The translations under genes and the position numbers were made by a program. Below the pieces are notes generated by a model, which did not search any database, was not told where the DNA came from, and was given only the letters and a program-made list of their open reading frames with translations. A stretch of 7,747 nt of DNA, from the NCBI GenBank assembly GCA_003222555.1, contig QHWL01000350.1:1-7747 (forward strand), read 5' to 3'. The stretch is from Acidobacteriota bacterium. Its GTDB lineage: Bacteria; Acidobacteriota; Vicinamibacteria; Vicinamibacterales; CAVVIG01. Below are positions 1-5,498 of this stretch, one piece after another; positions within the stretch are counted from its first letter, which is position 1, and every line of letters starts with the position of its first letter.

Positions 1-59
1 AAGAAGCAACAAACCAGGGAGATGAAGGCCACGGCGTGCGCGATGTGATGACGCATCAT
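1..59 (-). CDS. Start of an exported protein, cut by the left edge
   Basis: Only the first 19 codons are visible, reading MMRHHIAHAVAFISLVCCF. A basic, His-rich start followed by a hydrophobic stretch (AVAFISLVCCF) looks like the beginning of a signal peptide, so the product is probably exported like its neighbours. A GGGAGGG ribosome binding site lies at 64-70. Two adjacent ATG codons are possible, starting at 59 or at 56; the second gives a spacing closer to the 6-7 bases used by most other genes here. A possible promoter lies at 119-155. The mature protein is outside the window, so the function cannot be named. Confidence 0.6.
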   Translation of the reverse strand, partial: MMRHHIAHAVAFISLVCCF

Positions 60-118
60 ATTTCCCTCCCAGTTCTGGTATAGGACTCGTGACGCGACGA
101 ATTGGGGCAGAAATCGCG

Positions 119-155
119 AACCTATCAGAACGGCCAAACACTGTCAACGTGTCAA
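119..155 (-). promoter_or_regulatory. Candidate sigma70-type promoter with duplicated -35 box
   Basis: Reading leftwards, a perfect TTGACA (147-142) is followed after exactly 17 bases by TAGGTT (124-119), a weak -10 match. A second perfect TTGACA sits 8 bases upstream (155-150), giving two near-identical 8-base units in tandem. It lies about 60 bases before the start codon of the leftmost gene, a reasonable distance. The -10 box matches the consensus at only three of six positions, so this is a candidate only. Confidence 0.35.
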
Positions 156-310
156 CACGCATAGATTCCCAATTTCCAAATGTTTCGATCGTGATCCGTG
201 ATGTCCCACGGCTCGGTCCAACGGCCTCCGGAGGTCGGATCTCGGTCGGTGCTGTAGACGCGTGCGGTGACGTGCCCTCCCTGTGGGTTCTTCTTGCCGC
301 GCTGGTCGAC
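152..310 (-). other. Unrecognised open stretch, possible gene remnant
   Basis: A minus-strand frame is open from 487 to 152 (111 codons, no good ribosome binding site). Its last ~50 codons read like real protein, including ARVYSTDRD and GGRWTEPWDITDHDRN with several Trp, Asp and His residues, and end in IWKLGIYAC. I do not recognise the family. The first part of the same frame overlaps two other fragment matches (an amidase-like one on the minus strand in another frame and a transposase-like one on the plus strand), so the frame as a whole is unlikely to be a gene. It may be the tail of a decayed exported protein. Confidence 0.25.
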
Positions 311-313
311 TAG

Positions 314-385
314 CTGGATCGGCAGCCGCAGGAGGCCCTGGCCTATCTGATCGAAAAAAATAGAATCCTGCGGAGTCAGCTGCGT
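314..385 (+). pseudogene. Transposase N-terminal fragment (integrase-core family)
   Basis: The plus strand reads QEALAYLIEKNRILRSQLR, which closely resembles the N-terminal coiled segment (EYLIEENRVLREQL type) of transposases with a C-terminal integrase core that are common in Acidobacteria. The resemblance stops right after this helix: the expected basic segment and helix-turn-helix do not follow, and the frame is closed by a stop just upstream (311-313). It is therefore at most a 24-codon relic. Recognition is from memory of the family and the match is short, so it could be chance. Confidence 0.35.
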
Positions 386-462
386 AATTGCGCGCAGGTC
401 AATTGGCCGGCGGCGAACACATCGTGGATGCCGGCGATGGTCGCCTCTTGGAGATGAAATGG
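376..462 (-). pseudogene. Amidase N-terminal fragment
   Basis: On the minus strand this stretch reads PFHLQEATIAGIHDVF, then AAGQLTCAQLRS and a stop. The pattern LQEATI...(H/Q)..FAAG.LT...L is typical of the first helix pair of exported amidase-signature enzymes (GatA/AtzF-like), which would continue with a YL.RI motif that is absent here. Two stop codons lie just before it in the same frame, so there is no start and no continuation. The break coincides with the end of the transposase-like fragment on the other strand, consistent with an old insertion or deletion. It is non-functional if genuine. Confidence 0.4.
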
Positions 463-475
463 CCTGGATGGGGCG

Positions 476-532
476 CGGTTTCATCACCCCTGGCGTGAGG
501 CCGCCCCCACGACCATCGGGGCGATGAAACCG
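476..532 (-). terminator. 15-bp inverted repeat after the YVTN propeller gene
   Basis: The arms are 476-490 and 518-532 with a 27-base centre. In the minus-strand transcript the stem pairs CGGTTTCATCGCCCC with GGGGTGATGAAACCG, 14 Watson-Crick pairs plus one G-U. The other strand would have an A-C mismatch at that pair, so the structure favours the minus-strand RNA. It begins 23 bases past the stop at 556 and could end or protect that message. No T-run follows, so it is not a classical intrinsic terminator; it could also be an element end. A smaller alternative hairpin (502-507 with 518-523) competes for one arm. Confidence 0.4.
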
Positions 533-555
533 ACTCTCGTAAACCGACCTGAATT

Positions 556-1620
556 CTACTGCGTGATCGGCCTCCCGCCGGGAATCACCATGGTGAAGTT
601 GCGCTTCGGCACCTGCCCCACGGCAATTTTAGCCACTTCCTTCATCGACGGGATGTCGACCACCAACGTGTAGTTCCCAACGGGGTCGGCCGCGTAGGCC
701 CTCTTGCCGTCAGGCGTGACGGTCACCCAGGCGCAGCCCTTTCCGCTAAGGTACGCTCCTCCCAACGGCTTCACGTCAGGGAGTGAGTACGAGTAGAGAG
801 CATTGTTCAGCCGGCTGCAGACCACAAGAGTCTTTTGATCGGCGGTGACGGCCATGCCGTGAGATTCGGCGGAGCCTGTCGGGATCGCAGTTCTGCCGGG
901 GGGCAGCTTGGGGAGTGCGACCCGAGCGACTTCCTTGTGCGTCTTGAAATCCACCACCACGAACCCGTGATAGTCACCGACCTGGACGAACAGCGAACGG
1001 GTCGAGCCATCGGCGTTCTTGGACATGGTCATCGGACGGATGCTGCCGTCCAGCTTAATCGACCATGCGGGGGCGTCAGCCTGGGTATCGAGGACGCTCA
1101 CGTACCCATTGGCGGTCCCGTCGCCGGCAACCACGTTCTTGCCGTCCGGCGTGACATAGAGGTTGTGTACGGGCCCTTCCGTTCGGATGCTCTTGATCCT
1201 GGTGAGAGAGGCAGTTTCGATCACATCCGCAACGCCCGGGTTGTTCCCGACCGCCTGTCTGATCCCCACATAGACTCGCCTCCCGTCGGGACTAATCGCG
1301 ATGTTGTTGGGGTGACCCGAGAGCGGGATCTTCTTGGTCACCTTCAGCGTCTTTGCATCGGCCACGTCCAGCGTGTCATCAGCCTCACTACTGACATAGA
1401 TCCGGCTTCCGTCGGGGGACGCCGTAACCCCATGGGCTGCTTCGATGCCCAGGATCTCTCCCACGACTTTGTTCGTGACCGGATCAATGATGTGTATCCT
1501 GTCTCCGGCGGCGTTGCTCTGGAGGATCCGAATCTGGTCTTGGGCTGCCGTCAACGGCAGCGTAAGTAGAAGGATCGCCAAAGGCTTCAGACACCGCTGA
1601 ACCGCTTGAACAGTTGTCAT
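556..1620 (-). CDS. Exported YVTN-family beta-propeller protein
   Basis: A 354-residue protein with a signal peptide (about residues 1-26, LKPLAILLLTLPLTAAQ). The mature part is a chain of short four-stranded blades marked by ASPDG/SPDG/TPDG turns near residues 67-71, 110-113, 157-160 and 302-305, each followed by a hydrophobic strand, and by repeated V.D..T.KV strands. This is the YVTN/cytochrome-D1-like propeller family, found in the periplasm or on the surface, often beside small cytochromes. The start has a GAGGAG site (1627-1632) 6 bases upstream. It lies 66 bases after the mono-heme cytochrome gene and is probably co-transcribed with it. No CXXCH is present, so it binds no c-type heme itself. 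A binding or scaffold role for the neighbouring cytochrome is an inference; the ligand is unknown. Confidence 0.85.
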   Translation of the reverse strand: MTTVQAVQRCLKPLAILLLTLPLTAAQDQIRILQSNAAGDRIHIIDPVTNKVVGEILGIEAAHGVTASPDGSRIYVSSEADDTLDVADAKTLKVTKKIPLSGHPNNIAISPDGRRVYVGIRQAVGNNPGVADVIETASLTRIKSIRTEGPVHNLYVTPDGKNVVAGDGTANGYVSVLDTQADAPAWSIKLDGSIRPMTMSKNADGSTRSLFVQVGDYHGFVVVDFKTHKEVARVALPKLPPGRTAIPTGSAESHGMAVTADQKTLVVCSRLNNALYSYSLPDVKPLGGAYLSGKGCAWVTVTPDGKRAYAADPVGNYTLVVDIPSMKEVAKIAVGQVPKRNFTMVIPGGRPITQ

Positions 1621-1686
1621 CGTCAGCTCCTCGCAGAAAACGGGTTGACGTTCACCTTAGCTATCGGCAGTTTTCGGATCTACAGG

Positions 1687-2175
1687 TCACTCTGCGGTGC
1701 ACGAACCGGTCAACTCGGCGATCTTCTCGGTGGTTTTCCGCCCGCACACCCAGTTGGCGAGCGTCTGCCATTCCGGATCGAGAATCGAGATCCAGTGTTT
1801 GCCTCCACTGTGGTAGAAATCCCCCCCTCCGTCGGACAAAAGAGGGTGCATGAGTAGTTTGCTCGAGCTGAGATTGTGAGGAACCACTCGCGCTAGGACA
1901 ACCTGGAAGTTCTTTCGCGATTGATCCTCGGTCCAGGTCGTCGCCCCAGGCGTGAGCTCCTGGAAGCGCATGGGAGTACCTTTACTATGGCAGGAGACAC
2001 AGCGGGTGTGGCCCTCGCGCTTGGCCACGAAGATGGGCTGTACCTTGGTCCTGAAGTACTCGAAATCCAGAGCCGACGCCGCCGAAGGGCCAGGTCCCTG
2101 AGCCCGCAGCGCAACGGTGGCCGGCTGTTGGGTCAGCAACGCAGCCACGAGCAATAGCAACAAGGCAACGGGCAT
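1687..2175 (-). CDS. Exported mono-heme cytochrome c (planctomycete-type small cytochrome)
   Basis: A 162-residue protein with a signal peptide of Leu/Ala-rich type (residues 1 to about 25). The mature part opens with FEYFRTKVQPIF, the usual lead-in of this family, then one covalent heme site CVSCH at residues 59-63. A second conserved patch, LLMHPL at 107-112 followed by GGDFYHSGGKHW (about 117-128) and DPEWQTLANWV (133-143), is typical of acidobacterial and planctomycete secreted cytochromes. Met109, His110 and the His residues at 122 and 127 are candidates for the second heme ligand. The start is supported by GGGAGGAA at 2181-2188. It is the first gene of a two-gene unit with the YVTN propeller and presumably passes electrons in the periplasm; its partner and substrate are not shown by the sequence. 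Confidence 0.85.
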   Translation of the reverse strand: MPVALLLLLVAALLTQQPATVALRAQGPGPSAASALDFEYFRTKVQPIFVAKREGHTRCVSCHSKGTPMRFQELTPGATTWTEDQSRKNFQVVLARVVPHNLSSSKLLMHPLLSDGGGDFYHSGGKHWISILDPEWQTLANWVCGRKTTEKIAELTGSCTAE

Positions 2176-2201
2176 AAACGTTCCTCCCTTCCCAAGTTTC
2201 C

Positions 2202-2218
2202 CGAGGTCTTGAACCTCG
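2202..2218. repeat. Small hairpin in the cytochrome 5' leader
   Basis: CGAGGT (2202-2207) and ACCTCG (2213-2218) form a 6-bp stem with a 5-base loop, 14 bases upstream of the cytochrome ribosome binding site. It could affect translation, but stems of this size arise often by chance. Confidence 0.2.
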
Positions 2219-2257
2219 ATGCGATCAATCCCTTTGGACAGTCTGTATGGGCCGAAG

Positions 2258-2285
2258 CATATAAGGATCGCCTGTGAAGAATCAA
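2258..2285 (-). promoter_or_regulatory. Candidate promoter for the cytochrome/YVTN pair
   Basis: On the minus strand TTGATT (2285-2280) is followed after 16 bases by TATATG (2263-2258); each box matches the sigma70 consensus at four of six positions. It lies in the 141-base gap, about 83 bases before the cytochrome start codon, the place expected for an independent promoter. The rest of the gap shows nothing else beyond the small hairpin at 2202-2218. Confidence 0.35.
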
Positions 2286-2316
2286 CGGAGAATCACAAGA
2301 ACCTGGCGAACGCGAT

Positions 2317-4092
2317 CTAGTCGAGCGGCTCCAGCTTCACGATGGAGGCGCCGTGGTTGCTGCCGACCCAGAACGTGACCGGGTTGGTCGAGTTGTCTAT
2401 CCAGACGCGCCGAATGTTGGTCGCCTTGGGAAGAAGATATTCGGTGAACTGATTCGTCCTGGTGTCAAGCCGCACGATTCGGTCGGTCATCATCGATCCC
2501 GTCCAAGCCTCGCCGTTCTTGTCGACAACGACGTCATAAGGGTTGGACCACGCCGTGGGCACGGGCCATTCCTTGATCAGCTTGGTCTTCGGGTCGAGCA
2601 CGCCGATGGCGTTGCCGTCATATTCGGCGAACCACAAGCGGTTCTGCTGGTCGACACTTCCCCTGCGCGGCCGCGAATTGGGAATCTCCGTGCGATGGAA
2701 CTCCAGTTTCTTGGTCGCGCCGTCGAGAATACCGAGGTTCCCGGCGTTGAAGTCCAGCATGTACAGATTGTTGTGGTGGTCGGCGTTGATGCCGTAGGAG
2801 CCGAAGGTTCGTTTCGTTTCAGGGTCCGTGAAGGTGCCGAAATTCTCCCACGTGTTGGTCGCCAGGTCCAATCTCAGGATCTGTGCCCGGTCGGAGTTCT
2901 TGACCCACACCTTGCCGTCGATATGCGAGAAGGTCGGCGAGGCGAAAGACTGCTGAGTCGCGTCGGTCTGCCATTCCTTCGGAACGGACCAGGTCTGGAC
3001 CTTACCGGTCTTCTTGTCGAGTTTTGCGATGCCGCCTTGATACATCATGGCGACCCAAAGATTGCCGTCACGGTCGGTTTCAAGATCGAGCGTGCCGACG
3101 GGGAATCCTTCCTTGATTTTTGGAATCGGATATTCGGTGACCTTGCCGGTCTTAGGGTCCATCTTGCCGATAAACAGCCCGCCGAAGTCCGAGTACCAGA
3201 CCATGCCGTCGGTATCGACGATCACGTCATGCGGCTCGATGGTCTCGCGCGGCAGATCGTATTCGGTCACGACGACGTGAGTGGCGCGCCCGGTGGGCCG
3301 CGGCAGCGTCTTGAACCCGTAGCTGCGGGTTGGACTGTTACTGAGGTTGACGGTCGCGAGCCACTCCGCCGCGACTTTGGCGCGCGGATCCGAGCTCATG
3401 CCGCCCTCGCCACCCATGGCGCTGCCCGCGCCGCCGCCAAGGTTGCGGCGTGCCGTGCCGACGAGCCGCTGCGGCTGCAGCTGCGTGCTGCCGGGATAGT
3501 ATCCCGCCATCCGATCGAAGACTTGCAGGAACTTGTCGGCGTCATGCGTGGAATTCACGATGGGCTGATAGGAATGGCAGCTGTTGCAGGAGAGGAGAAA
3601 CTTCTTCTGCTGATCGGAGCCGGGCATGCTGGCCAGCCACTCAGCGTTGGTGAGTTGCGCGGCGAGATTCTTCGCTGGAACCAATTCGAGGTCCAAGCTC
3701 GCCGTCGCTCCGGCTTTCACATCGGCCGCCTTGGCGCCATCGAGTTGGTAGCCGATCGCGCGGATCTTCAGCGCGTAGTGACCGGGCTCGAGTTTCGCCG
3801 CCGGGAAGTTGTAGCGACCCCTGTCGTCGGTCACGACGGAAATCGAGATGGTGGAGCCGTCCTTCTTGGCGCTGACCACCACACCTTCCATCGGGCCTTC
3901 CTTGGCCGAGCTGACTTGCCCGGTCAGCGCTGCGGCGGCTTGCGGGTGCCCTTGCGGGGTCCCCGCCGCGGCAGCCGCGGTGGGGTGCCCTTGCGGGGTC
4001 CCTTGCGCCTGCGCCGGCGACGAATCTGGTGCCGCCTGGATGATAAGCGCGGTCAATCCGGCGACCGCGGTGAGCCATAGGTTCTTTCGCAT
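2317..4092 (-). CDS. Exported fusion: carboxypeptidase-regulatory-like domain, one-heme segment and Vgb-like beta-propeller
   Basis: A 591-residue protein. Signal peptide about residues 1-30. Residues 31-56 are two copies of a 13-residue Gly/Pro/His/Ala unit (GTPQGHP plus an Ala tail). Residues 57-138 look like a carboxypeptidase-regulatory (Ig-like) domain with the DDRGRYNFP turn. Residues 147-250 form a small cytochrome module with a single CNSCH heme site (169-173), a Gly-rich patch (219-231) and AAEWLATVNLS at the end. From about 272 onward blades with PHDVIVDTDGMVWYSD, DPKTGKVTEYPIP and similar repeats match the virginiamycin B lyase/SMP-30-like propeller fold. That fold match does not mean antibiotic lysis. 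I moved the start to the ATG at 4092, because the GGGAGG site (4099-4104) directly abuts the upstream TTG. It probably oxidises or senses an unknown substrate in the periplasm. Confidence 0.85.
   Translation of the reverse strand: MRKNLWLTAVAGLTALIIQAAPDSSPAQAQGTPQGHPTAAAAAGTPQGHPQAAAALTGQVSSAKEGPMEGVVVSAKKDGSTISISVVTDDRGRYNFPAAKLEPGHYALKIRAIGYQLDGAKAADVKAGATASLDLELVPAKNLAAQLTNAEWLASMPGSDQQKKFLLSCNSCHSYQPIVNSTHDADKFLQVFDRMAGYYPGSTQLQPQRLVGTARRNLGGGAGSAMGGEGGMSSDPRAKVAAEWLATVNLSNSPTRSYGFKTLPRPTGRATHVVVTEYDLPRETIEPHDVIVDTDGMVWYSDFGGLFIGKMDPKTGKVTEYPIPKIKEGFPVGTLDLETDRDGNLWVAMMYQGGIAKLDKKTGKVQTWSVPKEWQTDATQQSFASPTFSHIDGKVWVKNSDRAQILRLDLATNTWENFGTFTDPETKRTFGSYGINADHHNNLYMLDFNAGNLGILDGATKKLEFHRTEIPNSRPRRGSVDQQNRLWFAEYDGNAIGVLDPKTKLIKEWPVPTAWSNPYDVVVDKNGEAWTGSMMTDRIVRLDTRTNQFTEYLLPKATNIRRVWIDNSTNPVTFWVGSNHGASIVKLEPLD
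3944..4002. repeat. In-frame 39-bp tandem repeat within the fusion gene
   Basis: An identical 20-base block (GGGTGCCCTTGCGGGGTCCC on the plus strand) occurs at 3944-3963 and 3983-4002, a period of 39 bases. It encodes two 13-residue units, GTPQGHPTAAAAA and GTPQGHPQAAAAL, just after the signal peptide. The period is a multiple of three, so copy number can change without breaking the protein. A CCGCGG-CAG-CCGCGG palindrome (3966-3980) lies between the blocks. Confidence 0.85.
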
Positions 4093-4098
4093 GGACAA

Positions 4099-4104
4099 CC
4101 TCCC
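4099..4104 (-). promoter_or_regulatory. Ribosome binding site that fixes the fusion protein start
   Basis: GGGAGG lies 6 bases before the ATG at 4092-4090. The alternative TTG at 4098-4096 touches this site and could not be used with it. The remainder of the gap up to 4236 shows no clear promoter or hairpin to me. Confidence 0.7.
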
Positions 4105-4236
4105 AGCCGGGTTGGATTGCGGCGTGACTTCGCGACCACCCGCGTGTCCGGTTCGAATTGAGCCCGATCTTAAGCCTTCTCGTCCCTTTTGGCCACGTCT
4201 TCATTTAGGCGTCGGATATCTATCTCATCCTGCGCG

Positions 4237-5445
4237 CTACCTGGTCGACCGCGTAGAAAGCCCTTTATAAATGAATTTCTGAACGCGATACCCCTGCGAT
4301 TCGCCGACGATGATGTTGCCCTTCGAGTCGGACGCGATGCTGTGAGCGTGAAAGAACTCACCGGCCTGACGTCCTGGACGTCCGATGTGCCCAATCAATT
4401 CGAGCGTACTGCGGTCCAGGATGTCGACGCGGTCGTTCGATCCGTCCGCCACGTACAGAAACCGCTGCTGCGGATCGCGTGAAAGCGCGACACCGTATGC
4501 CGACCCGGTGCCAGCCGTTTCACGTCCGACATATCCTTCCTTCACGAAGGTGCCGTCAGGCCTGAAGACCTGAATCCGGTTATTGCCGCAGACGAAGTCG
4601 TCGTTGGAAATCGTGATGCCGTGCACGGTGTTGAACTGCTGGGTCCCGGGTCCCGTGAGAAGCCGCACGTTCGGCGCCTTGTCGTCAGGGTTCTTGCCAT
4701 ATGCGCCCCAGTGCCGCTTGTATGTCCCGGTGTCGGCGTCGAAGACGATGACACGCCGGTTTCCGTACCCATCGGCGACAAACACTTCGTTGGTCTTCGG
4801 ATAGACGACGACCATCGCCGGTCGGCTCATGTTCTGCGTGTCGTTGCTGTCGACTCTCACGCCGGCATGGCCGATTTGCAGCAGGAATTTCCCATCCTTG
4901 GTGAACTTCAGGATCTGGCCGTCTCCGTTGCCGTTGCCGGTCAGCCAGACGTTGTCCTTGTAGTCGACCGTGATGCCGTGCTCGCCACTGCCGGGCCGTC
5001 CGTCGCCGTTGGTCCGCTTTTCGTTCGAGCAGGAGGCGCACTCTACATAGGAGGAATGGAGTCCCCCGCGGTTTGTCCACTGGTATTCCCCGGTCTTGGA
5101 CGGACCGCCCCAGCCTTGAATGTAGTTGCCTCTTTCATCGAACTCGAGCACTGGCGGCGCAGGCTTGTACCCGTTGTCGAGCGAGTTCCCATCCTCGAGT
5201 GTGTGCGGGCGCTGGAATACCCAGACATTCCCATGAGAATCCGCGTTGACTCCGCCGACCCCGCCCATCACCAGACGCTCCGGCATCTTCGGGAAGCCGG
5301 GGTCCACCTCGAACAACGGCACGACCGGCTTCGGGCCTTGTTTCTGACCCTGCGCGATCGCCGTCCTCTCAGATAGCGGCTCTCCAAGGATGACGATTAG
5401 TCCGACAGCCACGAATCCTACGCCCATCAAGAGTGGCCTTTGCAT
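4237..5445 (-). CDS. Exported NHL-repeat beta-propeller (PAL-like fold)
   Basis: A 402-residue protein. Residues 1-32 form an N-terminal signal (long hydrophobic run LLMGVGFVAVGLIVIL). The mature part has NHL-type blades: HGNVWVFQRP (71-80), EHGITVDYKDNVWLTG (155-170), VFVADGYGNRRVIVFD (221-236), VHGITISNDDFVCGNN (274-289), FLYVADGSNDRVDILD (329-344) and the last around AHSIASDSKGNIIVGE (367-382). It resembles bacterial relatives of peptidyl-alpha-hydroxyglycine amidating lyase. His156, His275 and His368 sit at blade starts where that enzyme places metal ligands, but enzymatic activity here is unproven. A CASCS at 136-140 looks like a heme motif without its His. The start is set by AAGGAG 6 bases upstream, 53 bases after the stop of the intact-frame cytochrome; the same frame is open far upstream because of the frameshift there. 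Confidence 0.85.
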   Translation of the reverse strand: MQRPLLMGVGFVAVGLIVILGEPLSERTAIAQGQKQGPKPVVPLFEVDPGFPKMPERLVMGGVGGVNADSHGNVWVFQRPHTLEDGNSLDNGYKPAPPVLEFDERGNYIQGWGGPSKTGEYQWTNRGGLHSSYVECASCSNEKRTNGDGRPGSGEHGITVDYKDNVWLTGNGNGDGQILKFTKDGKFLLQIGHAGVRVDSNDTQNMSRPAMVVVYPKTNEVFVADGYGNRRVIVFDADTGTYKRHWGAYGKNPDDKAPNVRLLTGPGTQQFNTVHGITISNDDFVCGNNRIQVFRPDGTFVKEGYVGRETAGTGSAYGVALSRDPQQRFLYVADGSNDRVDILDRSTLELIGHIGRPGRQAGEFFHAHSIASDSKGNIIVGESQGYRVQKFIYKGLSTRSTR

Positions 5446-5451
5446 TTCGTA

Positions 5452-5457
5452 CTCCTT
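5452..5457 (-). promoter_or_regulatory. Ribosome binding site that fixes the NHL propeller start
   Basis: AAGGAG lies 6 bases before the ATG at 5445-5443. It shows that the propeller has its own start even though its reading frame stays open back to 6717 and could be mistaken for one 826-codon gene. Confidence 0.75.
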
Positions 5458-5498
5458 CTTCAACTCCGGTGTAGAGCGATCTTGCCTTCCGTCGTGTG

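Noticed and set aside
2353..4080. A 575-codon open frame on the plus strand
   Set aside because: It lies exactly opposite the fusion gene, has no signal peptide, recognisable domains or good ribosome binding site, and is a codon-bias shadow in GC-rich DNA. The plus frames at 835-1569, 4621-5376 and 5746-6636 are rejected for the same reason.
2317..4092. Virginiamycin B lyase (antibiotic resistance)
   Set aside because: Only the propeller fold is shared; the extra heme and Ig-like domains and the cytochrome context point elsewhere, and I could not identify the lyase catalytic residues.
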